Part shown: positions 1 to 7,743 of the stretch, one piece after another
How the letters are laid out: each line of letters begins with the position of its first letter
Numbering within the stretch: the first letter of the stretch is position 1
From: Streptomyces sp. V3I7
GTDB taxonomy: Bacteria > Actinomycetota > Actinomycetes > Streptomycetales > Streptomycetaceae
Length of the DNA stretch: 64,000 nt
NCBI RefSeq assembly: GCF_030817495.1
Contig: NZ_JAUSZK010000001.1
Coordinates: forward strand, 1,405,001 to 1,469,000
Reading direction: 5' to 3'
The notes under the pieces: generated by a model
Told to the model about the DNA's origin: nothing
The model's input: the letters and a program-made list of their open reading frames with translations, nothing else
Databases searched by the model: none
Made by a program: the position numbers and the translations under genes

Positions 1-237
1 GAGTTCTTCCCGCCGGCGCAGTACCGCGGCCTCAATCAGGTGGAGCTGAGCTTCGTGGCCGACGGCCAGGGCATGGACGTCGTCCTGGAGATGGACAAGA
101 AGCCGGGTCTGTTCAGCGAGGGCAGCGACACGTTCCGCTCGTTCCATGTGGGCCTGCACGACTTCCACGGGACCGACTGGGCGGCGTACCTCAACCAGTG
201 GCTGTCCGAGGTCGGCAGCAAGCGCAACTGGTTCTAG
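1..237 (+). CDS. Spo0M-like sporulation control protein, C-terminal part
   Basis: The window opens inside this gene; only about 78 C-terminal residues remain. They end ...DWAAYLNQWLSEVGSKRNWF and include MDVVLEMDKKPGLF. This fits the end of Spo0M (arrestin-like fold) proteins, where a strongly charged strand precedes a conserved DWxxxLNxWL helix. Spo0M proteins are cytoplasmic and affect the timing of sporulation in Bacillus and Streptomyces. The N-terminus, and so most of the diagnostic domain, lies outside the window; the assignment rests on the tail and is moderate. A MITE-like element starts six bases after the stop codon. Confidence 0.65.
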   Translation, partial: EFFPPAQYRGLNQVELSFVADGQGMDVVLEMDKKPGLFSEGSDTFRSFHVGLHDFHGTDWAAYLNQWLSEVGSKRNWF

Positions 238-242
238 GGGTT

Positions 243-445
243 CTAGGGGGTGTCTCGTCGATCAGGCCGGATCAGGGAGCGGCGTCTGGTGCCGTGCATC
301 GCAAGGCGGAGGAGGGCGTCGATGCGTGGGGGTCCCCCCTGCTCGAGCGAAGCCGAGAGCTTGGGGGAATCGGCAACCGACGACAACGCAGCGAGGTGCG
401 TGCCAGGCGTCGCGAGTCCGGCATGACCGACGAGACACCCCCTAG
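243..445. repeat. MITE-like element with perfect 18-bp terminal inverted repeats
   Basis: The ends are CTAGGGGGTGTCTCGTCG (243-260) and its exact reverse complement (428-445), bounding 203 bp with no convincing ORF. Inside, at about 331-368, is a second imperfect hairpin (CCCCC..GCTCG..CGAG..GGGGG) of a type I recall as common between Streptomyces genes. The element lies between the Spo0M-like gene and the PEBP gene. No clear target-site duplication is visible, although TTCTAG occurs twice at the left edge (232-237 and 241-246). Confidence 0.65.
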
Positions 446-486
446 GCTCGGATCCATCTGCACGTAGCGATCAAGGAGGTACCGAG

Positions 487-1026
487 GTGTCCGAGCTCAA
501 GCGGCGGCCGCTGCCCCATGACTTCCATCCGCCCGTGCCGTCGTTCACCGTGACGAGCGACGACATCGCGGACGGGGCGACCCTCAAGGACGCTCAGGTC
601 CACTCCGGCGGCAACATCTCGCCGGAGCTGCGGTGGGAGGGCTTCCCGCCCGAGACCAAGAGCTTCGCCGTGACGTGCTTCGACCCGGACGCCCCGACGG
701 GCAGCGGGTTCTGGCACTGGGTCGTGTTCGACATCCCGGCCACGGTGACCGAGCTGCCGGCGGGTGCGGGCAGCGGCTCCTTCGAGGGGCTGCCCAAGGG
801 CGCGGTCCAGGTGCGGAACGACTACGGGACGAAGGACTTCGGCGGGGCCGCCCCGCCGCCCGGCGACGGCCCGCACCGGTACGTCTTCACGGTGTACGCG
901 GTCGACAAGGAGAAGCTCGGCGTGGACTCCGACGCCTCTCCTGCCGTCGTCGGCTTCAATCTGCGGTTCCACACGATCGCCCGGGGCCAGCTCATCGGCG
1001 AGTACGAGAACCCCGCGCAGGGCTGA
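487..1026 (+). CDS. YbhB/YbcL family Raf-kinase-inhibitor-like (PEBP) protein
   Basis: 179 residues, the usual size of bacterial PEBP-fold proteins. The signature [19 protein letters not shown] (about residues 65-83) and the later DYGTKDFGG...[14 protein letters not shown] block form the anion-binding pocket of the family. There is no signal peptide, so it is probably cytosolic. Bacterial members have no settled substrate; the family binds phospho-ligands or inhibits proteases and kinases elsewhere. The GTG start is chosen because a near-perfect AAGGAGGT (473-480) sits six bases upstream. It is monocistronic, with a strong terminator about 40 bp after the stop. Confidence 0.9.
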   Translation: MSELKRRPLPHDFHPPVPSFTVTSDDIADGATLKDAQVHSGGNISPELRWEGFPPETKSFAVTCFDPDAPTGSGFWHWVVFDIPATVTELPAGAGSGSFEGLPKGAVQVRNDYGTKDFGGAAPPPGDGPHRYVFTVYAVDKEKLGVDSDASPAVVGFNLRFHTIARGQLIGEYENPAQG

Positions 1027-1067
1027 CGCGCGGAGCACCACGTCGGCCGAGCGTTCACGGAACGTTT

Positions 1068-1110
1068 GCCCGCCCCAGGTCTTGGAAGTGATCTGGGGCG
1101 GGCATTTTTT
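1068..1110 (+). terminator. Rho-independent terminator after the PEBP gene
   Basis: An 11-bp perfect stem GCCCGCCCCAG (1068-1078) / CTGGGGCGGGC (1093-1103) with a 14-nt loop, followed directly by six T (1105-1110). Confidence 0.85.
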
Positions 1111-1193
1111 ATTGCGTTGTCCATCTCGGCGCGCCCGTCCAGAGTTGATCCACGCCCGCCGGGGGTGGGTGGCGCACAGAGGAGGTGGGCTGG

Positions 1194-1700
1194 ATGCGGG
1201 ACACGTTGGTGCTGAACGCGAGCTTCGAGCCGCTGTCGACGGTGACGCTGAACCGTGCCGTCGTGCTGGTGCTCCAGGACAAGGCGGTCGTCGAGCAGGC
1301 CCACCCCGAGCTGCGCATGCGCGGTGCCGAGGTGGACATACCCGCGCCCCGGGTGATCAGGCTGTGCAGGTACGTGCGGGTGCCGTTCCGAAGACAAGCC
1401 CCGTGGTCGAGGCGGGGGGTGCTGGTCCGGGACCGGCACCGGTGCGCGTACTGCGGGCGGCGGGCGACGACGGTGGACCACGTGGTGCCGCGGGCGCAGG
1501 GCGGCTCCGACACATGGCTGAACACGGTGGCCTCGTGCGCCGAGGACAATCACCGCAAGGCCGACCGGACGCCCGAGCAGGCGGGGATGCCGTTGCTGCG
1601 GCTGCCGTTCGAGCCAACGCCGCAGGACGCGATGCTGCTGGCCCTCGGCCAGGACGATCTGGCGGCGCTGCCACAGTGGCTGACGCAGTCGGCGGCCTAA
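1194..1700 (+). CDS. HNH endonuclease domain protein
   Basis: 168 residues. The N-terminal half (RDTLVLNASFEPLSTVTLNRAVVL) is the conserved lead-in of a widespread actinobacterial HNH family. The nuclease core has a zinc-binding CAYC (about residue 83), then VDHVVPRAQGG (first His) and N...CAEDNHRKADRTPEQAG (Asn/His plus the second half of the zinc site). Small HNH proteins of this kind cut DNA, but the target is unknown; no restriction methylase is adjacent. ATG 1194 is preferred to the GTG at 1185 because GGAGG (1181-1185) is then eight bases away. Confidence 0.85.
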   Translation: MRDTLVLNASFEPLSTVTLNRAVVLVLQDKAVVEQAHPELRMRGAEVDIPAPRVIRLCRYVRVPFRRQAPWSRRGVLVRDRHRCAYCGRRATTVDHVVPRAQGGSDTWLNTVASCAEDNHRKADRTPEQAGMPLLRLPFEPTPQDAMLLALGQDDLAALPQWLTQSAA

Positions 1701-1710
1701 CCGATCATGA

Positions 1711-1748
1711 GAGAGGGGCTCACCTTCCCAGGAAGGTGAGCCCCTCTC
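1711..1748. terminator. Bidirectional terminator, 18-bp perfect stem
   Basis: GAGAGGGGCTCACCTTCC (1711-1728) pairs exactly with 1731-1748 around a 2-nt loop. It lies between the convergent HNH and SPFH genes, so it can serve both. Confidence 0.85.
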
Positions 1749-1767
1749 GTACGTCGTGAACGGTACG

Positions 1768-2730
1768 TCAGTCGATCTGCGGCTTCTCGCGGCGCTCGGT
1801 GGCGCCGCCGCCGTTGCCGGAGGTGCCGTTGCCGCCGCTCGGGCCACCGCCGGTCAGGTTGCCGAAGTTGCCCATGGCGCCCGACAGGCCCTTGAGGGCG
1901 TCGCCGATCTCGCTGGGGACGATCCAGAGCTTGTTGGCGTCGCCCTCGGCGATCTTCGGGAGCATCTGGAGGTACTGGTAGCTGAGCAGCTTCTGGTCCG
2001 GGTCGCCGGCGTGGATGGCCTCGAAGACCGTACGGACGGCCTGGGCCTCGCCCTCGGCGCGCAGGGCGGCGGCCTTGGCCTCACCCTCGGCGCGCAGGAT
2101 CTGGGACTGCTTCTCACCCTCGGCGCGCAGGATCTCCGACTGGCGGACACCTTCGGCCTGGAGGATCGCGGCGCGCTTGTCACGGTCGGCGCGCATCTGC
2201 TTCTCCATCGAGTCCTGGATGGAGGTGGGCGGCTCGATGGCCTTGAGCTCGACGCGGTTGACGCGGATGCCCCACTTGCCGGTGGCCTCGTCGAGGACGC
2301 CGCGCAGCGCCGCGTTGATCTCCTCGCGGGAGGTGAGCGTGCGCTCCAGGTCCATGCCGCCGATGATGTTGCGGAGCGTGGTGACGGTGAGCTGTTCGAT
2401 CGCCTGGATGTAGCTGGCGACCTCGTAGGTGGCGGCCCGCGCGTCGGTCACCTGGTAGTAGATGACGGTGTCGATGTTGACCACCAGGTTGTCCTGGGTG
2501 ATCACGGGCTGCGGCGGGAACGGCACGACCTGCTCGCGCAGGTCGATGCGGTTGCGGATGGTGTCGATGAACGGGACCACGATGTTGAGTCCCGCGTTGA
2601 GTGTCCGCGTGTAGCGGCCGAAGCGCTCCACGATGGCGGCGCTGGCCTGTGGGATGACCTGGATCGTCTTGATCAGGGCGATGAAGACCAACACCACCAG
2701 AATGATCAGGACGATGATGACCGGTTCCAT
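1768..2730 (-). CDS. SPFH/band 7 (stomatin-like) membrane protein
   Basis: 320 residues. One N-terminal membrane segment (residues 3-20) leads into a band-7 domain (...VERFGRYTRTLNAGLNIVVPFID..). A long coiled coil follows with three copies of a SQILRAEGE-type heptad block (about 215-250), then a Gly/Asn-rich tail. Stomatin/slipin proteins form oligomeric rings or scaffolds in the membrane and often pair with NfeD, which lies 131 bp upstream on the same strand. The two are very likely one functional unit for membrane-domain organisation or protein quality control. Confidence 0.92.
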   Translation of the reverse strand: MEPVIIVLIILVVLVFIALIKTIQVIPQASAAIVERFGRYTRTLNAGLNIVVPFIDTIRNRIDLREQVVPFPPQPVITQDNLVVNIDTVIYYQVTDARAATYEVASYIQAIEQLTVTTLRNIIGGMDLERTLTSREEINAALRGVLDEATGKWGIRVNRVELKAIEPPTSIQDSMEKQMRADRDKRAAILQAEGVRQSEILRAEGEKQSQILRAEGEAKAAALRAEGEAQAVRTVFEAIHAGDPDQKLLSYQYLQMLPKIAEGDANKLWIVPSEIGDALKGLSGAMGNFGNLTGGGPSGGNGTSGNGGGATERREKPQID

Positions 2731-2861
2731 CGTCGTTCCCCGTACCCTTCTTCGCCTCGGAGCTTTCGGCAGATCTTATGGTTGTCGAAGATCTTGCTGC
2801 TCGAGTCTGACAGACCGTCGTACAACTCGGGGAGTGTTCGGCGCAGTTGATTCACACGAGG

Positions 2862-3293
2862 TCAGATCACGATCGCCGTGGCCCCCTCGATGTCGACGAC
2901 GTCCACTTCCTGGCCCACGTCGTAGGCGCGGCCGGTGTCGAGGGCGCGGGCGGACCAGACCTCGCCGGCGAGCTTGATGCGCCCGCCGGCGCCGTCGACC
3001 CGTTCGAGTACGACGGCCTGCCTGCCCTTCAAGGCGTCGACGCCCGTGGCGAGTCGGGGCCGCTGGTCGCGGTGCCGGGACGCGATGGGCCGTACGACAG
3101 CGATGAGGGCGACCGACACGACCACGAAGACGATCACCTGGAGCACGACGCCGAGGCCGAGGCCTGCGACGCCCGCGGCGGCCAGGGCGCCGACCGCGAG
3201 CATGCCGAACTCCGGCATCGCGGTCACCACGAGGGGGATTCCCAGCGCGACCGCGCCGACGAGCCACCACACCCATGCGTCGATGTCGTTCAC
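2862..3293 (-). CDS. NfeD family membrane protein
   Basis: 143 residues: two or three hydrophobic segments (about 8-65), then a soluble OB-fold domain (about 80-143: LKGRQAVVLERVDGAGGRIKL.GEVWSARAL...GQEVDVVDIEGATAIV), which is the NfeD C-terminal domain. NfeD proteins bind partner SPFH/stomatin proteins; one is encoded immediately downstream, as is usual. The start is a GTG without a clear ribosome binding site, so a leaderless message is possible. Confidence 0.9.
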   Translation of the reverse strand: MNDIDAWVWWLVGAVALGIPLVVTAMPEFGMLAVGALAAAGVAGLGLGVVLQVIVFVVVSVALIAVVRPIASRHRDQRPRLATGVDALKGRQAVVLERVDGAGGRIKLAGEVWSARALDTGRAYDVGQEVDVVDIEGATAIVI

Positions 3294-3370
3294 ACGGTCA
3301 TGGTAGGGGCGCGGTCGCGGGGCCGACAGGGTGCGAAGGGGGCTGCTCAGGACATCGAGCAGGACTTGGT

Positions 3371-3405
3371 TCAGGAGTGGGCTCAGGAGTGGGCTCAGGG
3401 GTGGC
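3371..3405. repeat. 12-bp tandem repeat abutting the ABC-ATPase stop codon
   Basis: TCAGGAGTGGGC occurs at 3371-3382 and 3383-3394, then as an 11-bp variant at 3395-3405. The next TCAGG, at 3406, contains the stop codon of the adjacent minus-strand gene. Every unit carries TGA on the minus strand. Confidence 0.7.
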
Positions 3406-4203
3406 TCAGGACATCGGGAGGCCGTGGGCGGTCCAGCGGTCGCCGACCTGCTCGACGACGAGCGGGAGGCCGAAGCAACGGGAGAGGTTGCGGGAGGTGA
3501 GCTCCAGCTCCAGCGGGCCCGCGGCGAGGACCTTGCCCTGCCGGATCATGAGGACGTGGGTGAAGCCGGGGGCGATCTCCTCGACATGGTGGGTGACCAT
3601 GATCATCGAGGGGGCGATCGGGTCGCGGGCGAGCCGGCCGAGGCGGCGGACCAGGTCCTCGCGGCCGCCGAGGTCGAGGCCGGCGGCGGGCTCGTCGAGG
3701 AGGAGCAGCTCGGGGTCGGCCATGAGGGCGCGGGCGATGAGGGTCCGCTTGCGCTCGCCCTCGGAGAGGGTGCCGAACTTCCGGTTCAGGAACTCGTTCA
3801 TGCCGAGGCGGTCGAGGAAGGCGCGGGCGCGCTGCTCGTCGATGTCCTCGTAGTTCTCGTGCCAGTGCGCGGTCATGCCGTACGCGGCGGTGAGCACGGT
3901 CTCGAGGACGGTCTGGTTCTTGGGGAGCTTCTCGGCCATCGCGATGCCGGCCACGCCGATGCGGGGGCGCAGCTCGAACACGTCGGTGCCGGGCTTGCCG
4001 AGGGTCTCGCCCAGGATGGAGACGGTGCCCTCGGTGGGGAAGACGTAACTGGAGGCGACGTTCAGGAGGGTCGTCTTGCCGGCGCCGTTGGGGCCGAGGA
4101 TGGCCCAGCGCTCGCCCTCCTTCACCGACCAGGAGACCTGGTCCACCAGAGCCCGGCCCTCCCGGACCACGGATACGTCCTGAAGCTCCAGTACATCGCT
4201 CAT
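3406..4203 (-). CDS. ABC transporter ATP-binding protein (orphan)
   Basis: 265 residues, a single nucleotide-binding domain: Walker A GPNGAGKTT (about 38-46), signature LSEGERKR, Walker B LLLLDEPAAGLDL and H-loop VTHHVEEI. The AxxxYG/LxMxxFLNRKFGTLSEGE region resembles the ModF/iron-siderophore type of ATPase. No permease or binding-protein gene is adjacent on either side, so the partner is encoded elsewhere or it acts alone. ATG 4203 is preferred to longer in-frame starts because the conserved domain begins right after it (MSDVLELQDVSV) and AGGGGAG lies upstream. Confidence 0.88.
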   Translation of the reverse strand: MSDVLELQDVSVVREGRALVDQVSWSVKEGERWAILGPNGAGKTTLLNVASSYVFPTEGTVSILGETLGKPGTDVFELRPRIGVAGIAMAEKLPKNQTVLETVLTAAYGMTAHWHENYEDIDEQRARAFLDRLGMNEFLNRKFGTLSEGERKRTLIARALMADPELLLLDEPAAGLDLGGREDLVRRLGRLARDPIAPSMIMVTHHVEEIAPGFTHVLMIRQGKVLAAGPLELELTSRNLSRCFGLPLVVEQVGDRWTAHGLPMS

Positions 4204-4358
4204 GAGCGTGTTGTCTCCCCTTGCAGTGGTGGCCGGTCTCGGCTCGTGCATACGCCTGTGGGCTCGGTCTGCCGCCCTCGGTGGGCGCAGCCCCCACACG
4301 AAATCTACGCCACCGGTACCACAGTCCATTCCCTCGGTCCGGTCCTTAGGGTGGAGCC

Positions 4359-5198
4359 ATGCTCTCGGAACCGCGTTCAGGACGCCTCGCCGCATGGGGA
4401 AATGCCCTTTTGGCCGGACTTGTCGCACCGGATGACGCCGCGCTCGCCATCGTCGGCGAGGACGCGGTGCATCGTGTGGAGGGGCTGCCGGGTGAGTCGG
4501 CGCCGGTCGGGCTCACGCTCGCCCTGGGCCGGCTGCGGTCGCTGGGCGCGAGCGGGCTGCGGGTGGCGCTTCCCGCGCCCGGGCATCCACTGGGGCTGTG
4601 CGGGCCGCCGGAGTTCAACGCGCGGGCGCTGGAGGCCGAGGAGGCGGTGCTCTGCCACGGCGCCGCGTTCGGGCTCGTGCCCGAGGTGTACGAGGCCGGG
4701 CCCGCCGGTGATGTGCATGCCGAGGTCGTCTGGCACTGCCTGCCGGTGCGGGAGGCGCCGCCCGCCGATGTGCCGTCCCTGGGTGAGGCGGAGCGGGAGC
4801 TGGCGGAGGCTCTGCGGGAGGCGACCGAGGTGCTCGCGCGGCTGGACGTGGCCGGGTCGGGGCCGGTCGCGGAGGCGGCGATCGACGCGTACCGGGCGCG
4901 AGTCGATGGGGCGGCGCGTAGCGCCTCGTTGAGGGGTGGTGGTCGGGCGACGGGCGGGAGTGGGCGCGAGGTGCTGGCCCCGGGGTATCCGCCGCGGGCG
5001 GTACGGGTGTTGGAGCTGGCGCAGCGGGTGGGGCTGCTGATCTCGCTCGCGTACGACAACGGGCACGGGGGTGCGGTGAGCGCGTCGGAGATGGCGGCTC
5101 GGGCGGCGGCGCTGCGGCCGGTGGAGCGGACGGCTCGGCGGGCGCTCGTCGCGACGTACAACTCCGTTGTGGAGGAGCGGGAGCGTGGGTTGCGGTGA
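4359..5198 (+). CDS. Conserved actinobacterial protein of unknown function
   Basis: 279 residues with no signal peptide, membrane segment or catalytic motif I recognise. It is rich in Ala/Leu/Glu with regular amphipathic helices; a compact N-terminal part (to about 130: LALGRLRSLGASGLRVALPAPGHPLGLCGPPEFN) precedes a helical C-terminal part ending in RRALVATYNSVVEERERGLR. Third-position GC is very high, so it is clearly coding. It is divergent from the ABC ATPase (156 bp between starts), which may mean shared regulation. I cannot assign a function. Confidence 0.8.
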   Translation: MLSEPRSGRLAAWGNALLAGLVAPDDAALAIVGEDAVHRVEGLPGESAPVGLTLALGRLRSLGASGLRVALPAPGHPLGLCGPPEFNARALEAEEAVLCHGAAFGLVPEVYEAGPAGDVHAEVVWHCLPVREAPPADVPSLGEAERELAEALREATEVLARLDVAGSGPVAEAAIDAYRARVDGAARSASLRGGGRATGGSGREVLAPGYPPRAVRVLELAQRVGLLISLAYDNGHGGAVSASEMAARAAALRPVERTARRALVATYNSVVEERERGLR

Positions 5199-5270
5199 CG
5201 TTGGGGCTGCCGCCCCCAGGCCCCCGCTTTCGGCCTGAACGGCCTCGTCCTCGAACGCCGGACGGGCTGA
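5199..5270. repeat. Streptomyces-type intergenic repeat
   Basis: Directly after the unknown gene comes a block with GGGGCTGCCGCCCCC followed by CTCGTCCTCGAACGCCGG and GACGGGCTGA. From memory this is one of the commonest dispersed intergenic sequences in Streptomyces; the copy number here cannot be checked. The first half can form a GC hairpin that may terminate the upstream gene. Confidence 0.5.
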
Positions 5271-5278
5271 GTGGTGCC

Positions 5279-5299
5279 CCTCCCGAATGAAGCGGGAGG
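5279..5299 (-). terminator. Weak terminator after chpE
   Basis: A 7-bp stem CCTCCCG (5279-5285) / CGGGAGG (5293-5299) with a 7-nt loop, 14 bp past the chaplin stop codon; there is no T-run. Confidence 0.35.
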
Positions 5300-5312
5300 C
5301 CGGGACCGGGCG

Positions 5313-5561
5313 TCAGTGGTTGTGGCCGACGTTGCCGAAGGCGGGGTTCAGGACGCCGATGACGTTGACGCTGTTGCCGACCGCGTTCACGGGGATGTGG
5401 ATCGGGGCCTGGACGAGGTTGCCCGAGACGACACCCGGAGAGTGCTTGGCCTCGCCGTGGGCCCAGGAGCCGCCGTTGGTGGCGGAGGCCATGCCCGCGC
5501 CGGCCGCCACCAGGCCACCGGCCACCATCGTCACGGCCGCTGCCTTCTTCAGGTTCTTCAC
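5313..5561 (-). CDS. chpE: Short chaplin, cysteine-free ChpE type
   Basis: 82 residues: a signal peptide (KKAAAVTMVAGGLVAAGAGMASA, cleaved around residue 27) and one chaplin domain with GVVSGN..QAPIHIPVNAVGNSVNVIGVLNPAFGN. Chaplins assemble into amyloid-like surfactant layers that let aerial hyphae and spores leave water. Most short chaplins have two cysteines flanking the hydrophobic core; here both positions are non-Cys, which is the ChpE hallmark. Start GTG with GGGAGGG eight bases upstream. Its neighbour is a two-component system transcribed in the same direction from further upstream. Confidence 0.92.
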   Translation of the reverse strand: MKNLKKAAAVTMVAGGLVAAGAGMASATNGGSWAHGEAKHSPGVVSGNLVQAPIHIPVNAVGNSVNVIGVLNPAFGNVGHNH

Positions 5562-5721
5562 TTCTCAAGCCCTCCCTTGGCGATCACCGCGGCGGGTGCC
5601 GCGGTACGCACTGGAGAACGCGGGGCGGCCCGAGAGGATGCGCCATACGGGTGACATTCCCACGACGGTATGAATCTCAGCCTGGAACGGGACCTTCCGT
5701 ATTGCCGTATGACAGGACGAT

Positions 5722-6363
5722 TCAGCCGGCAACGCCATGGCGTACGGCCCACAGCGCGGCCTGGGTGCGGTCGGACAGGTCGAGTTTCATGAGGATGTTG
5801 GAGACGTGCGTCTTGACGGTCTTCTCGGAGAGGACCAGGGCGCGGGCGATCTCGCGGTTGGACCGGCCGTCGGCTATCAGTCCGAGCACCTCGCGCTCCC
5901 GTTCGGTGAGGGAGCCTCCTCTGCCCTGGCCGGTGCCCGTCTCCTCCTGGGTCAGGAGTGCCTGCGCCACCTCGGGCTGGAGCAGGACGTGGCCGGCGTG
6001 GACCGAGCGGATGGCGGCGGCGAGGGCGTCGGGATCCACGTCCTTGTAGACGTACCCGGCGGCGCCCGCGCGCAGGGCGGGCACCACCGTGCGCTGCTCG
6101 GTGAAGCTGGTGACGATCAACACGCGTGCGGGGTTGTCGAGTTCGCGCAGTCTGCGCAGCGCGTCGATGCCGTCCATGCTCGGCATCTTGACGTCCATGA
6201 GGACGATGTCGGGCCGCAACTCCTCGGCGCGGGCGACTCCTTCGGCGCCGTCGGGGGCCTCGCCCACGACCTCGATGTCGTCCTGCACCTCCAGGAAGGT
6301 GCGCAGGCCCCGGCGGACGACCTGGTGGTCGTCGACGAGCAGCACCTTGATCGCGTCAGCCAC
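5722..6363 (-). CDS. NarL/LuxR family response regulator
   Basis: 213 residues. The receiver domain (about 5-122) has the acidic pair DD11-12, phospho-acceptor D57 (LMDVKMPSMDG), T/S in VTSF and a conserved Lys (YVYKD). A LuxR-type helix-turn-helix follows (about 148-208: LTEREREVLGLIADGRSNREIA). It should bind DNA when phosphorylated by the kinase encoded just upstream, whose stop overlaps this GTG start by eight bases. The target genes are unknown; chpE lies 160 bp downstream, but no regulatory link can be shown from sequence. Confidence 0.93.
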   Translation of the reverse strand: MADAIKVLLVDDHQVVRRGLRTFLEVQDDIEVVGEAPDGAEGVARAEELRPDIVLMDVKMPSMDGIDALRRLRELDNPARVLIVTSFTEQRTVVPALRAGAAGYVYKDVDPDALAAAIRSVHAGHVLLQPEVAQALLTQEETGTGQGRGGSLTEREREVLGLIADGRSNREIARALVLSEKTVKTHVSNILMKLDLSDRTQAALWAVRHGVAG

Positions 6364-7504
6364 CGGGAACCTCCATCTCGATCGTGGTGCCCTTGCCGGG
6401 CGCCGACTCCACGGTCAGCGTGCCGCCGACCCCGCTCGTCCGGTCGCGCATGGAGACCAGGCCCAGATGGCGGCCGGCGCTGCGGACCGACTGCGGGTCG
6501 AAGCCCTTGCCGTCGTCGGTGACGCGCAGGACGGCGCCGGAGCCGTGTCTGCCGAGCGTGACGTCCACGTGCTCGGCCCCGGAGTGGCGCAGTGCGTTGT
6601 GCAGGGCTTCCTGGGCGACGCGCAGCATGGCCTCCTCCTGGGCGGCGGGCAGGGCGCGGAAGCCGGTGCCGGTGAAGGTCACGCGCGCGGTGTGGGCGCG
6701 GTCGAGAACCTGGATCTGGGTGCGCAGGGTGGCGACCAGTCCGTCCTCGTCGAGGGCGGTGGGGCGCAACTCGACGACAGCGGCGCGCAGTTCGTCCGCG
6801 GCCTCGGCGGCGAGGGCGGTCACCTGCTGCAACTCGCCCTTGGCGCGGGCGGGGTCGCGGTCGATCAGCGCCGTCGCGGCCTGGGCGGTCAGGCGCAGGG
6901 AGAACAGCTTCTGGCTGACCGCGTCGTGGAGTTCGTTGGCGAGGCGGGAGCGCTCCTCGGCGATGGTCAGCTCGCGGCTGCGTTCGTAGAGGCGGGCGTT
7001 GGTGAGGGCGATCGCGGCGTGCTGGGCGAGGATCGACAGCAGTTCCTCGTCCTCCTCGGTGAAGCCGCAGCCATCACAATCCTGCGCCGGGCGCAGCTTG
7101 TTGGCGAGGAACAGCGCGCCGATGATCTCGTCGCCGTCGCGGATCGGCAGGCCCAGGAAGTCGGACATCTCGGGGTGGGCGGCCGGCCAGCCCTCGAAGC
7201 GTGAGTCCTTGCGGACGTCGCAGAGGCGCTCGGCGCGGGCGTCGTGCAGCATCGCGGCGAGGATGCCGTGCTGGCGCGGGAGCGGGCCGATGGCCTTCCA
7301 CTGCTCGTCGCTGACACCGTCGACCACGAACTGGGCGAAGCCGCCGTGATCGTCGGGGACGCCGAGGGCGGCGTACTGCGCGTCGAGCAGCTCGCGCGCG
7401 GAGGCGACGATCGTCTTGAGGACGTCGCGCACCTCCAGGTGCCTGCTCATGGCCAGCAGCGCGGAACTCACCGCGGCGAGGCCGGACCGGGGGCCTTGAC
7501 TCAT
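6356..7504 (-). CDS. GAF-domain sensor histidine kinase
   Basis: 382 residues, soluble with no membrane segment. The N-terminal GAF domain (about 20-172) has a CDGCGF cysteine pair near residues 143-146 that could bind metal, haem or act as a redox switch. A HisKA_3 dimerisation helix follows with the phosphorylated H193 (ANELHDAVSQKL), then an HATPase_c domain (DDGKGFD and a G2-like GVGGTLTVES near the C-terminus). This is the NarL-type kinase layout related to DevS/NreB sensors. It precedes and overlaps its cognate regulator gene, and translation is probably coupled. Confidence 0.93.
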   Translation of the reverse strand: MSQGPRSGLAAVSSALLAMSRHLEVRDVLKTIVASARELLDAQYAALGVPDDHGGFAQFVVDGVSDEQWKAIGPLPRQHGILAAMLHDARAERLCDVRKDSRFEGWPAAHPEMSDFLGLPIRDGDEIIGALFLANKLRPAQDCDGCGFTEEDEELLSILAQHAAIALTNARLYERSRELTIAEERSRLANELHDAVSQKLFSLRLTAQAATALIDRDPARAKGELQQVTALAAEAADELRAAVVELRPTALDEDGLVATLRTQIQVLDRAHTARVTFTGTGFRALPAAQEEAMLRVAQEALHNALRHSGAEHVDVTLGRHGSGAVLRVTDDGKGFDPQSVRSAGRHLGLVSMRDRTSGVGGTLTVESAPGKGTTIEMEVPGG

Positions 7505-7583
7505 GTCCTCACGGTACCGGCGGGGTGTGACAGTGCGGATCGGCCTGGTGACGGCGGCGGCTGGGCCGGTGGACGTAGGTCCC

Positions 7584-7610
7584 GTGATCTAGGTCCGGTG
7601 ATCTAGGTCC
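7584..7610. promoter_or_regulatory. Direct repeats containing CTAG upstream of the kinase and SDR genes
   Basis: GTGATCTAGGTCC occurs at 7584-7596 and again at 7598-7610 (14-bp period), preceded by a partial GTAGGTCC (7575-7582). They lie in the 239-bp divergent region between the sensor kinase and the SDR gene. A tandem binding site for a regulator is possible but unproven. Confidence 0.4.
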
Positions 7611-7743
7611 GGGCCCGGGCCGGCGGCGTAGGCCGAAGGGCCCTGCGCGGTTGCGGCCGGTGCCCGAGGCGTTCGGGATCGTCTCCTTCCTAGGTTGGGT
7701 GCGTCGCCGATCACAGGACGGCGCGGAAGAGGGGACGGTTGTC

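Noticed and set aside
1194..1700. Restriction or defence system around the HNH gene
   Set aside because: The neighbours are housekeeping or membrane genes with no methylase or defence ATPase; this HNH family is a common single gene in actinobacteria.
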